Of a DNA stretch of 38,886 nucleotides, positions 10,001-15,925 are shown piece by piece; the stretch's first letter is position 1, and every line of letters starts with the position of its first letter. A program made the position numbers and the translations under genes. The stretch is from Anaerosolibacter sp. (lineage in GTDB: Bacteria; Bacillota; Clostridia; Peptostreptococcales; Thermotaleaceae). The notes beneath the pieces were generated by a model, which searched no databases, was not told the origin of the DNA, and saw only the letters and a list, made by a program, of their open reading frames with translations. The stretch spans positions 1 to 38,886 of the forward strand of contig NZ_JARBTM010000024.1 of assembly GCF_029240175.1 (NCBI RefSeq), given 5' to 3'.

Positions 10001-10076
10001 CGCTGCTACAGCTGCAGGTGCAGATGCTGCTGGAAATACCCTTGCTCCAGGTGTAGCCGTTACCATGACCAGATAG
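7059..10076 (+). CDS. S-layer-type surface protein, three SLH domains and Ig-like repeats
   Basis: This 1005-aa protein starts after AAAGGAGG at 7 nt. The signal sequence is unusual: about 58 charged, cytoplasmic-looking residues precede the hydrophobic stretch (59-80) and a probable cleavage site near AFA (81-83). Three SLH cell-wall-binding domains follow (about 92-137, 147-196 and 212-262). The remaining 740 residues form about seven divergent bacterial Ig-like modules, each opening with a strand such as ITVTFSEAV, AIKVAFSEN or LEIIFTEAI. The protein should anchor to secondary wall polymer and form or decorate the S-layer. Codon use is richer in GC at third positions than flanking genes, consistent with high expression. 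No strong terminator follows; a 5-bp hairpin sits at 10077-10092. Confidence 0.92.
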   Translation: MNILREELIRRGNNYELVIHLFNREEEFSKELSTEDNQEAVKSDILSYVKRKYPNIKISAVRLMVGGVLLTTLTLGQAGAAFAAPKDIDTSSEYARAAIERLVSQQVIVGDEKGNFNPKASMDRDAFTTMLVKAMGLDTVTPDVPTFKDVPKDNWAYPFIETAVANNLISGVSADSFAPKTRITREQMAVILVRSLRLSSDDIKGMGDQLTFADKGDISDYARDAVGFAVANGLFRGDESNRFLGKNTATREQVAVVIDKFLTNKDALQQAADAIKNTTFTASVTPDNLTTIRLDFNKAITALVPGDVKIANANGGTIAVTNITLSTDGRSAVLTTDKMTAGVPYTVSIDRETLKGQSTVTPTVVVRDLAVESITAIDAKNILIQFNNKVEAGTGVNGAENMTNYTITPDNSIVGTKLGDDKSSVILTLNTAMTNDTAYTVKVSKNIMDVDGKPLSTTTDYTSYLFFSDHTLPTIRNISTTEVGAIKVAFSENMSAKPDTVILNGQTINPDNISFVPGSDSVTIAKAGLPTNIEVGKSYPIYISGAKDLVGNTMNLFQDTLRYSITTEAPEVDDINAVGENTLEIIFTEAISGANTTGGDNSAVLGLSITKNNVALPNFTTTTTDGKIFRVQLPTEANVLFDGTKNETSVSLQVTVENYKDLANNIGEKYSDRVTVKKDTQAPTLTKADYNFTDGEFVFTFNESLAALGNTGTLASGITLINNNTGVKTEITDVNIKPIGAGDTRLVIRNSGAEGLGLAPGAYTFSFAKGLLKDQALNGGNATTAFGATISVPTSAADAIKPVVASIASTTKDQITVTFSEAVKGGAVSGSATDPDNFRLNGAALPSDTVITLNTGQNIATIAMPAGSIDKTETRMLTIVDVEDLAGNKIVTIDRPVNLTDSTKPILQSAAYDAAAGAIVLSFSETIHGSNATTPAAGDFIVKVNGTTITDITLTPDTKHHQVRLTSQSANFNTGNIIITTAATAAGADAAGNTLAPGVAVTMTR

Positions 10077-10097
10077 TGATACTGGCTTATCAATTTC

Positions 10098-10126
10098 TTG
10101 ACAAAATATAATAATTCAGATATACT
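10098..10126 (+). promoter_or_regulatory. Consensus promoter of the riboswitch/exchanger transcript
   Basis: TTGACA (10098-10103), a 17-nt spacer and TATACT (10121-10126) match the sigma-A consensus closely. The predicted start at about 10133 falls exactly at the 5' edge of the riboswitch aptamer. Confidence 0.88.
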
Positions 10127-10133
10127 TTTCCCT

Positions 10134-10231
10134 GTTAGAGGGAGTAACTGACCTTTTAAGGGATCAAAGTCGTCATTTCGGAACTATATAGTTCCCGGCT
10201 TTGATGGCAGTCTTGTCTAGTGAGACTCTAC
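10134..10231 (+). promoter_or_regulatory. yybP-ykoY family (Mn2+) riboswitch aptamer
   Basis: P1 is formed by TAGAG (10136-10140) and CTCTA (10226-10230). Loop L1 carries GGAGTA (10141-10146) and the opposite loop carries GAGA before the closing strand. The second leg has CAAAGTCGTCATTTCG then a GGAACTATATAGTTCC hairpin and CCGGCTTTGATGGCA, the arrangement I recall for the Lactococcus yybP-ykoY Mn2+ sensor. The 3' P1 strand is shared with the 5' arm of the terminator that follows, so ligand-stabilised P1 should block the terminator. That predicts an ON switch for the downstream exchanger. Family assignment is by motif and architecture; ligand is inferred from the family. Confidence 0.85.
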
Positions 10232-10270
10232 AATTAACCTAAGTTAATTGTAGAGTTTTTTATTTTTTAT
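10225..10270 (+). terminator. Riboswitch expression-platform terminator
   Basis: A perfect 14-bp stem (ACTCTACAATTAAC at 10225-10238 with 10243-10256), a CTAA loop and a T-rich tail to 10270. Its 5' arm contains the aptamer's P1 3' strand, making the two folds mutually exclusive. Confidence 0.9.
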
Positions 10271-10334
10271 TAGCTCCATCTACAAAATAAATCTTACTCA
10301 AAAAACCTTGTTCCAAAAGAAAGGAAGTATGTTT

Positions 10335-11339
10335 ATGGATGAACTCGTTTTGCATTATTTGTCATCATTCAACACCATCATTTTATTTTTAATTGTAGCA
10401 ATTACCCTTTATACCCTAAGCAAAGGTGCAGATACCCTTGTTGATGAGGCAGTTCATCTTTCTGTTCATTGGGGAATCCCAAAAGTAGTTATTGGCGCTA
10501 CCATTGTTTCATTGGGAACTACATTGCCAGAAGCTACTGTATCCGTGTTAGCTGCTATAAATGGAAACCCTGATCTGGCTTTGGGTAATGCTATCGGGTC
10601 AATCATTGTTGATACAGGATTAATCTTAGGCTTAGCGGCCATTATTGGTCGATTACCTGTGGATCAAATGACCATTAACAAACAAGGTAAGGTACAATAT
10701 TTATCTGGTATCTTATTAGCCGTAGTCTGTCTTCCCTTTTTTTCTAATGGCGTCAGTGGTAACATTAGCCAGTGGATGGGCATCGTATTTCTTTGTCTTC
10801 TAGCTGTATACCTATACGTTTCAATGAAGTGGGCGAAAAGCACTGATGCTGAAGAGTATGAACTAGAAGAAGGATCAAGACCTGTTTTCCTTCAAATCAT
10901 TCGGCTGATTTGGGGAATCGCCCTTGTTATTCTGTCTTCAAAAGTCCTTATACCAGCCGTTGAAATCTCTGCTGTTCGTGTGGGTATACCCCAAAGTATC
11001 ATCGCTGCAACCTTAGTAGCTTTTGGTACAAGCCTTCCTGAATTAATCACAGCAATCACTGCTGTTAGAAAAGGTCACGGTGAACTAGCTGTGGGTAACA
11101 TCATTGGTGCTGATATACTGAATGTACTCTTTGTAGTGGGAAGTGCCGCAGCTGTTACAAAGGGTGGCCTTGATGTGCCAGTTAATTTTTACAAGCTTCA
11201 AATTCCAACCATGCTAATCGTTCTTTTTCTATTCCGTTATTTTGCCAAAAACTCAGATGATGTGATCTCTAAAAAAGAAGGTATGTTTTTAGTGGGTTTT
11301 TACGCTGTTTATCTAGTACTTAATTACGTATGGATTTAG
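10335..11339 (+). CDS. CaCA-family cation/Na+ exchanger, candidate Mn2+ exporter
   Basis: A 334-aa integral membrane protein with about ten hydrophobic helices and the internal duplication of the Ca2+:cation antiporter family. Alpha-1 reads GTTLPEATVS (61-70) then GNAIGSIIVDTGLILG (84-99). Alpha-2 has GTSLPELITAI and GNIIGADILNVLFVVG. The acidic ligands of both PE motifs and an Asp in alpha-2 are kept. The alpha-1 Asn of the usual GSN motif is Ile here, with an Asp three residues later, which suggests altered ion selectivity. The start is set at the ATG at 10335, 7 nt after AAAGGAAG; ATG 10329 and TTG 10308 are spaced poorly. The upstream manganese-type riboswitch points to Mn2+ (or Ca2+) efflux. 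It ends at a bidirectional terminator. Confidence 0.85.
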   Translation: MDELVLHYLSSFNTIILFLIVAITLYTLSKGADTLVDEAVHLSVHWGIPKVVIGATIVSLGTTLPEATVSVLAAINGNPDLALGNAIGSIIVDTGLILGLAAIIGRLPVDQMTINKQGKVQYLSGILLAVVCLPFFSNGVSGNISQWMGIVFLCLLAVYLYVSMKWAKSTDAEEYELEEGSRPVFLQIIRLIWGIALVILSSKVLIPAVEISAVRVGIPQSIIAATLVAFGTSLPELITAITAVRKGHGELAVGNIIGADILNVLFVVGSAAAVTKGGLDVPVNFYKLQIPTMLIVLFLFRYFAKNSDDVISKKEGMFLVGFYAVYLVLNYVWI

Positions 11340-11376
11340 TAGATCAATGATTCTATAGCATATAGGTATCCACAAA

Positions 11377-11406
11377 AAAGACTGTAGGCAATGCCCTACA
11401 GTCTTT
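11377..11406. terminator. Bidirectional terminator between exchanger and hxlR
   Basis: A perfect 12-bp stem (AAAGACTGTAGG, 11377-11388 with 11395-11406) and 6-nt loop, with a T-rich tail on plus (AATTTTATT) and a T6 run on minus. It serves convergent genes on both sides. Confidence 0.85.
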
Positions 11407-11455
11407 AATTTTATTGGTGAAGAGAGCAGTGTCAAAAAAGTCTCCCCCTTTTGGC

Positions 11456-11815
11456 TCAAATATTGCTGCAATCTTTGTCTAGATCTGCATGATCATAGTA
11501 TTTCTCTCCCCACTCACACATCATACGAAGAATAGGCATTAGGCTTTCACCTGAATTTGTTAACGAATATTCAACCTTTGGAGGCACTTCAGGGTACACC
11601 TTTCTTTCAAGCAAACCATCACTCTCTAATTCCCTTAGCTGCTGTGTTAACATTTTTTGCGTTATTTGCGGAAGGAGTCTTTTTAACTCACTAAACCTTT
11701 TTGTCCCTTTTGTTCCAAGATGCCAAATAATAATAGGCTTCCATTTTCCGCCTATCAAATCTATTGTGATTTCAAATGTGCATGTATATTCTTTGTTTCC
11801 CATGATCAAACTCAT
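11456..11815 (-). CDS. HxlR-family redox-type transcriptional regulator
   Basis: A winged-helix regulator of about 119 aa. The family hallmarks are a Cys directly before the first helix (EYTCTFE), [39 protein letters not shown] and the wing around DGLLERKVY. The N-terminal Cys is the residue that senses quinones or aldehydes in YodB/HypR-type members. The start is uncertain: ATG 11815 (Met-Ser-Leu-Ile) and ATG 11803 fit family length, while the open frame continues to 11830. None has a clear ribosome site in the contiguous DNA because an IStron lies just upstream. A probable ribosome site (AGAGGT, 13752-13747) and promoter lie on the far side of it. The partner is likely the divergent FMN reductase at 13936. 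Confidence 0.85.
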   Translation of the reverse strand: MSLIMGNKEYTCTFEITIDLIGGKWKPIIIWHLGTKGTKRFSELKRLLPQITQKMLTQQLRELESDGLLERKVYPEVPPKVEYSLTNSGESLMPILRMMCEWGEKYYDHADLDKDCSNI

Positions 11816-11829
11816 AACAGCCCGTTGCA

Positions 11830-12030
11830 TAAAATCTATTAAAACCTATTGAAAACCTTATAAAGTCTCATAAATTTTATTTTAATTCCCTGTTCAACGT
11901 GTCCGATTTTGTGACTCCGAAAAGTTCACTACTCTCCTTTGATATAACACTCCGAGGGCGTAAATTCCGGTACAACACACCCTACATATTAGCAGGTCCT
12001 TTTCTGTGATTACACTGCTAATTTATAGTT
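11830..12030 (-). ncRNA. Probable omega-RNA (TnpB guide scaffold) at element right end
   Basis: IS605-type TnpB proteins use an RNA made from the 3' end of tnpB through the right end of the element, with the guide taken from flanking DNA. Here the region from the tnpB stop to about 11830 is non-coding. It carries phrases common in these right ends (a GAGTAGTGAAC-like motif near 11930-11920, TTTACGCCCTCGGAG near 11964-11950). The guide would read into the hxlR start region. No transcript end can be seen; assignment is by position and family. Confidence 0.5.
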
Positions 12031-13143
12031 ACCAAGATTTATACTAGCATTTTTATCCCTGTCAATGACCAATCCACATTTATCACATCTATAGATTCTA
12101 TCCTTTAGTTTTAAATCTTTTTTGATACTGTTGCAACATGAACACTTCTTGCTGCTAGGATAAAATCTATCTACCTGAACAAATTCTATTCCATTAAATT
12201 CACATTTATATTTCATCTGTCGCATAAACTCATGGAATTTTTGTTCTTGTATTTTTTCTGATAAATGTCGATTTTTCATCATACCATTTATGTTTAAGTC
12301 CTCCATAACCACTCTGTAGGGGTTTAGCTTGACAATCATATTCGTAGTTTGATGAATATGGTTATTTCTGATATTTGCTAGTTTTCTATGAATAAGCTTT
12401 ATTTGTTTTTCTAGTTTTATGATGTTCTTGGTTTTAACAAATTTAGTCCCTTGCTTATTCATTTCATATTTTCTTGATACTTGTCTTTGTAATCTTTTAA
12501 GTTTTTTCTTTAGCTTTCTAACCTGGGCACTTTTATTAATGTTTTTAATAGGTTGATCTACGTGATTGATTATTGCTAAATCTTTTAGTCCTAAGTCAAT
12601 CCCTATACTTAAATCCTTATTCAATTCGGCTTGGTTTTCACCGTGTTCGTAACCTAATGTTAGATACCAATATTTACCGTCAAAGTGACATCTAGGGTTA
12701 TTATATTTAGGCAAGTCCGGTATTTCATAGTTCGTTGTATATTCTACTTTCCCTATCTTTTCTATATTCACCTTTCTATCCTTAAACTTAATTGCATCAT
12801 ATCTAACATAGAAGGATTTTCTTGATGTTTTCTTAGACTTAAATTTAGGTTTTTTTGCTCTACCTTTGAAGAAGTTGTCATAAGCAGTGTTCAAATCATC
12901 AAAAGCCTGTGCTGTAATCTGTCCACTTACCTCATAAAGCCATTTGTATACCTCTTGTTTCTTAATTGTGTTGTTAAATTCTTTTTTTATTTTGGCTTTT
13001 GAAGGCTTTAACCCCTCTCTATACATTTCTTCCCATCTAGCAAGTCCCCAATTGTATGAAAATCTTGCCACGCCAGTAGATTTAAACATAAATATTTCTT
13101 GCGCTTTGGTAGGTTTTAGTCTAATTTTAACTGATTTTATCAT
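12010..13143 (-). CDS. tnpB: TnpB RNA-guided nuclease (IS200/IS605 family)
   Basis: The 377-aa protein has full length and all catalytic parts. It has the N-terminal helix-turn-helix/wedge region (residues 1-170), RuvC Asp in GIDLGLKDLAI (D183), Glu in VVMEDLNINGM (E281), and a zinc ribbon with C334/C337 and C353/C356. The terminal DRDKNASINL supplies the third RuvC Asp (D363 or D361). TnpB cuts DNA next to a target-adjacent motif using omega-RNA, restoring the transposon after excision. The ATG at 13143 has GGGGGTGA about 9 nt upstream and a dedicated promoter (TTGTAT-N17-TAAAAT). It lies inside the IStron and is probably functional; no frameshift or stop is visible. Confidence 0.95.
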   Translation of the reverse strand: MIKSVKIRLKPTKAQEIFMFKSTGVARFSYNWGLARWEEMYREGLKPSKAKIKKEFNNTIKKQEVYKWLYEVSGQITAQAFDDLNTAYDNFFKGRAKKPKFKSKKTSRKSFYVRYDAIKFKDRKVNIEKIGKVEYTTNYEIPDLPKYNNPRCHFDGKYWYLTLGYEHGENQAELNKDLSIGIDLGLKDLAIINHVDQPIKNINKSAQVRKLKKKLKRLQRQVSRKYEMNKQGTKFVKTKNIIKLEKQIKLIHRKLANIRNNHIHQTTNMIVKLNPYRVVMEDLNINGMMKNRHLSEKIQEQKFHEFMRQMKYKCEFNGIEFVQVDRFYPSSKKCSCCNSIKKDLKLKDRIYRCDKCGLVIDRDKNASINLGNYKLAV

Positions 13144-13171
13144 ATGTTCTCACCCCCTTTATCATAGTAAT

Positions 13172-13200
13172 ATTTTACTATTTTATAAAGGAAAATACAA
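13172..13200 (-). promoter_or_regulatory. tnpB promoter
   Basis: Minus-strand TTGTAT (13200-13195), 17-nt spacer, TAAAAT (13177-13172), about 30 nt before the tnpB start. It would let tnpB be made independently of the host hxlR transcript. Confidence 0.6.
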
Positions 13201-13309
13201 ACATATGTTCTAATTTAATAATCAGAATACTATTAAAAGATTACGCTATTCATGAGATTTTATAAGGTTTTCAAAGATCAGTTATAGATTTTATGCGTTG
13301 TTCACATAG

Positions 13310-13735
13310 ATTCGCTACATCTATGCAGTTCTCCTATGAACTTCTCATGCTTTCACATGAGCGCAGACTATATCATCACCCTTCACTAAGGTTAGTGTTT
13401 TAGGTGTCCTCCACTTCCACTCGCTTAAGTGTACTCCCATCATGGGATAGTCGTTGAACCTTACCCTATTCGGGTCTTGGATGCTGATTGCCCATTGTTT
13501 TAGCACTTAGGATTTAACCCTATGCCATCTAGCTAATTTTTTCTACTTTCGTCACCATCACACTCACCCTTATTTCATGGTCATGTTGTGGTTTAACTAG
13601 CTTTAGGGGTTTCCAGCAGTTCAAAGGATTTTGGATGCTTTCGCATCGCTCCATGCTCCTTATGAACATGGGAGGTTAAGTCATTAAAATCTAAATAAAT
13701 TTGTATATTTTGATATATTTTATTAGATTTTTCGT
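13310..13735 (-). ncRNA. Group I intron catalytic core of the IStron
   Basis: On the minus strand, in order: P2 hairpin (13674-13649), a GNRA-capped GATGC/GCATC hairpin (13647-13634), P element CTGGAAACCCCTAAAGC (about 13617-13600), and Q element with AATCAGCATCCAAG (about 13489-13476). R element GTTCAACGACTA (13459-13448) and S element GATGATATAGTC (13377-13366) follow. The R/S pair gives P7 (GACTA with TAGTC). Three hairpins follow (CTCATG, AGTTC and ATAGAT stems), matching P9 extensions. These are the classic group I consensus elements in the correct order and strand. A 73-aa open frame across 13593-13814 is an accident of this RNA, not a gene. Confidence 0.88.
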
Positions 13736-13746
13736 AACTGTTCGTT

Positions 13747-13793
13747 ACCTCTTTTCTCAGTATCATTTTGGATATTATAGCACTAATTAGTGC
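13747..13793 (-). promoter_or_regulatory. hxlR promoter, operator palindrome and detached ribosome site
   Basis: A perfect 14-bp palindrome GCACTAATTAGTGC (13780-13793) abuts an extended -10 TGCTATAAT on the minus strand (13782-13774). An AGAGGT ribosome site follows at 13752-13747, beyond which the IStron begins. The palindrome lies between divergent promoters and is the best candidate HxlR operator. Confidence 0.65.
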
Positions 13794-13798
13794 GTACT

Positions 13799-13826
13799 TG
13801 TAATAATAACACATATATTTTAAAAT
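13799..13826 (+). promoter_or_regulatory. Candidate promoter of the FMN reductase gene
   Basis: TTGTAA (13799-13804), 16-nt spacer, TAAAAT (13821-13826), directly next to the GCACTAATTAGTGC palindrome, about 110 nt before the start codon. A repressor on the palindrome would touch this -35 and the divergent hxlR promoter together. Confidence 0.45.
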
Positions 13827-13935
13827 AATACCATAGTATTATCGTAGTATCAAATGAATAGGCAGCCTGATAATCCTTTGATTAATCATTATTGGCACGG
13901 AGATAATAAATATACAGTTAAAGTGAGGTATAAGA

Positions 13936-14562
13936 ATGAAAGTATTGCTTATTAACGGAAGCCCCAAAGCACAAGGATGTACCTATACTGCCCTATGTGA
14001 GGTAGCAAAGGAACTTGAAAAAGAAAACATAGAAACAGAGATTTTTCATGTTGGAAACAAACCAATTCGTGGTTGTATGGCTTGTAACGCTTGTTTTAGA
14101 GAGGATGCCGACGGATGTGTATTTGACGATGACACTGTGAATATTGCCTTGGCAAAAGCTAAGGAAGTCGATGGTTTTGTCTTCGGTTCCCCAGTCCATT
14201 ATGCAGGGGCATCTGGTCAAATCACCTCTTTTTTAGATCGATTCTACTATGCAGGAGAAGCATTTCAATATAAACCAGGTGCTGCAATCGTAAGCTGTCG
14301 CCGCGGCGGCTCTACTGCAGCCTTAGATCAGTTGAATAAATATTTTACCATCTCCAATATGCCTATCGTATCTTCTCAATATTGGAATATGGTCCACGGA
14401 AATACCCCCGAAGAAGTAAAGCAGGATTTAGAAGGAATGCAAACAATGAGGACGCTAGGTAAAAATATGGCCTGGCTTTTAAAAAGCATCCAGGCTGGTA
14501 AGGAAGCAGGCATAACACTCCCCGCAAAAGAACCAAGAGAAATGACTAATTTTATACGCTAA
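13936..14562 (+). CDS. Flavodoxin-fold NAD(P)H-dependent FMN reductase with Cys cluster
   Basis: The 208-aa cytoplasmic protein has the FMN phosphate loop NGSPKAQGCTYTAL (7-20) and the GSPVHYAGASGQ segment of the NADPH-dependent FMN reductase family. A C-x2-C-x2-C-x7-C cluster (C47, C50, C53, C61) resembles that of iron-sulfur flavoproteins, so a Fe-S centre is possible. The start has GAGGT about 8 nt upstream. It is divergent from an HxlR regulator across a shared palindrome, the usual arrangement for quinone/electrophile-responsive reductases. That job is inferred from context. It ends at a strong terminator. Confidence 0.85.
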   Translation: MKVLLINGSPKAQGCTYTALCEVAKELEKENIETEIFHVGNKPIRGCMACNACFREDADGCVFDDDTVNIALAKAKEVDGFVFGSPVHYAGASGQITSFLDRFYYAGEAFQYKPGAAIVSCRRGGSTAALDQLNKYFTISNMPIVSSQYWNMVHGNTPEEVKQDLEGMQTMRTLGKNMAWLLKSIQAGKEAGITLPAKEPREMTNFIR

Positions 14563-14569
14563 AAAAAGA

Positions 14570-14605
14570 AGGGCCAACAAGTTTGAACTGTTGGTCCTTT
14601 TTTTA
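14570..14605 (+). terminator. Terminator of the FMN reductase gene
   Basis: A 10-bp stem AGGGCCAACA/TGTTGGTCCT (14570-14579 with 14589-14598, one G-U) is followed by a T8 run. The remaining spacer to 14748 shows nothing further. Confidence 0.88.
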
Positions 14606-14748
14606 GCTATCCCTGTATCATTTGTAGTAGACACCTCATACCACCCTAAGAGCGATTATAAAAGTTCATTAATTCCTTATATGTTCGCTATTTGTTCCTT
14701 ACTCGTTCCTTATTCATTCTATTACTTTATTGACTTTTTATTAAATTT

Positions 14749-15144
14749 CTATTGATGATTTTTTTCTTTTAAAAGATCTCTTATCTCCTGTAATAGAAGC
14801 TCTTCTTTAGATGGTGATGGCGGAACTGCTTTTGCCTCTTCTTTTTTCTTAAAAGAGTTTATAAACCTTATAAACATGAATATTGAGAACGCTATAACAA
14901 GAAAGTCTAACGCATTTTGTATAAATTGGCCATATAGGATTGCCAGTTCAGTATCCCCTTGTTTGCCTATAACAAATTTAAGATCAGCAAAGTTTATTCT
15001 ACCCACAATTAGTCCTATGATAGGCATAATTATATCGTTAACTAAAGAGGTAACAATTTTTCCAAATGCTCCCCCTATAACAACCCCTACTGCTAAATCA
15101 ATCACATTTCCCCTCATGGCAAATTTCTTAAATTCTTGAAACAT
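14749..15144 (-). CDS. mscL: Large-conductance mechanosensitive channel MscL
   Basis: The 131-aa product has the standard MscL layout: N-terminal amphipathic [15 protein letters not shown]1 (about 15-45, [16 protein letters not shown] then IIMP), a periplasmic loop (about 46-70), TM2 (about 71-95) and a charged C-terminal bundle ending EIRDLLKEK. It forms a homopentameric pore opened by membrane tension and protects against osmotic downshock. Start ATG 15144 has AAGGAG at 7 nt; a longer frame to 15195 overlaps the promoter and lacks a ribosome site. An extended -10 lies about 50 nt upstream. Confidence 0.96.
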   Translation of the reverse strand: MFQEFKKFAMRGNVIDLAVGVVIGGAFGKIVTSLVNDIIMPIIGLIVGRINFADLKFVIGKQGDTELAILYGQFIQNALDFLVIAFSIFMFIRFINSFKKKEEAKAVPPSPSKEELLLQEIRDLLKEKNHQ

Positions 15145-15193
15145 TGTAACACTCCTTCGTATGCAGATTTTCGTTTCCAAATGATGTACTTTC

Positions 15194-15202
15194 ATTATAT
15201 CA
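15194..15202 (-). promoter_or_regulatory. Extended -10 promoter of mscL
   Basis: Minus-strand TGATATAAT (TGn plus perfect TATAAT) about 50 nt before the mscL start. No good -35 is present, as expected for extended -10 promoters; it begins only 17 nt downstream of a tRNA-Ser fragment. Confidence 0.6.
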
Positions 15203-15219
15203 AGATAGACCCTTCAAGG

Positions 15220-15245
15220 GCCTTCGACCGCTCGGCCATCTCTCC
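15220..15245 (-). pseudogene. 5' fragment of a tRNA-Ser gene (acceptor strand and D arm)
   Basis: The minus strand reads GGAGAGATGGCCGAGCGGTC followed by GAAGGC, matching the first 26 nt of a bacterial tRNA-Ser: the 7-nt acceptor strand, linker and complete D arm. After it comes CCTTGAAGGGTC, with no anticodon arm, variable arm or T arm. It is therefore a broken copy. It may be the scar of a recombination or integration event at a tRNA gene. Confidence 0.65.
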
Positions 15246-15258
15246 ACATCTATTTACT

Positions 15259-15831
15259 TTACTTAAGAAGACTCCCTTTTATTCTATCCCAATCACTTCG
15301 CAGTAAATCCATATAAAGGGTATTGATATAGCAATCCTGGACCGAATCATAATAACGATCCCTGGCAATACCAATTTCCTTAAATCCTAGCTTATGGTAA
15401 AGGGCTTGCCCTGCTTTGTTTGACTCTGAAGTTGTTAGTTCCACCCTGCGTAAGTTTAGATGTCTAAACATAAAATCAATGAATGCAGCCATGGCATCTC
15501 TTCCATATCCTTTTCCACGATTAGCAGGGTCACAAATCTCTAGACCAATCTCAGCAGAGCCATTCCGTTTATCCCAGTTCCTATAGGATATATCTCCTAT
15601 GGATATCCTATCGTCTTTCCTACATATGATGAACATTTTTTCATCAGAAGGATACATGTCACTGGATGTAATCTGAGGTCTGAAACGATTTTCAAGGGCT
15701 GCTTTACTCATCATAAAGCCATAATTAAGGCCACTATAGGCCAAGGCCTCACCGTTATTCCACCATCCATGGATGAAGTCTACATCCTCCATCTCCATCG
15801 GTCGGATAATCGTCTTTTTTCCTATAATCAT
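15259..15831 (-). CDS. GNAT-family N-acetyltransferase (RimJ/RimL-like)
   Basis: A 190-aa acetyl-CoA-dependent acetyltransferase. The N-terminus opens with TIIRPMEMEDVDFIHGW, typical of the RimJ/RimL subfamily. The acetyl-CoA pyrophosphate loop is NRGKGYGRDAM (about 103-113) after the EIGLEI strand, and the C-terminal motif has NKAGQALYHKLGFKEIG. The substrate (ribosomal protein N-terminus, amino acid or drug) cannot be told. The start has AAGGGGTGG upstream. It is a single gene between tadA and mscL. Confidence 0.88.
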   Translation of the reverse strand: MIIGKKTIIRPMEMEDVDFIHGWWNNGEALAYSGLNYGFMMSKAALENRFRPQITSSDMYPSDEKMFIICRKDDRISIGDISYRNWDKRNGSAEIGLEICDPANRGKGYGRDAMAAFIDFMFRHLNLRRVELTTSESNKAGQALYHKLGFKEIGIARDRYYDSVQDCYINTLYMDLLRSDWDRIKGSLLK

Positions 15832-15925
15832 ATACCCACCCCTTTTGTAATGCTATCACCAAATATTATTCTGCGATTCTCCACCTTTTCCTTCTACGCA
15901 TTTTTATTTTAATGGTTACCTACTT

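Larger units (their letters stand above)
11827..13296. repeat. 46-nt inverted repeat bracketing tnpB within the IStron
   Basis: The arm at 11827-11872 is the reverse complement of 13251-13296 at 36 of 46 positions without gaps: a perfect 13-bp block (ATAGATTTTATGC), a 9-nt unmatched middle, and a 24-nt block with two mismatches, one a G-U in RNA. In the minus-strand transcript this would form a long-range helix that loops out tnpB and most of the omega-RNA and places the 3' end next to the intron core. Confidence 0.8.
11816..13735 (-). mobile_element. IStron: group I intron fused to an IS605-type TnpB element
   Basis: The element reads on the minus strand: a group I intron core (about 13735-13310), then tnpB with its own promoter, then an IS605-type right end with a probable omega-RNA. 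IStrons combine a self-splicing intron at the 5' end with a TnpB transposon at the 3' end, so insertion is removed from RNA. No tnpA is present, so mobility would need a TnpA in trans. Ends are approximate. My best 5' splice site is after CAGTT (13740-13736), where a GACT internal guide at about 13690 could pair AGTT with a terminal U-G. The 3' splice site is near 11815-11826. It sits between the promoter and coding region of hxlR. Confidence 0.82.

Noticed and set aside
10225-10270. Terminator of the S-layer gene
   Set aside because: A new consensus promoter at 10098 starts after the S-layer stop, and the hairpin overlaps the riboswitch P1, so it belongs to the exchanger transcript.
13593-13814. 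73-codon open frame on minus
   Set aside because: It runs across the P2/P element hairpins of the group I intron and the promoter region of hxlR; composition follows RNA structure, not protein.
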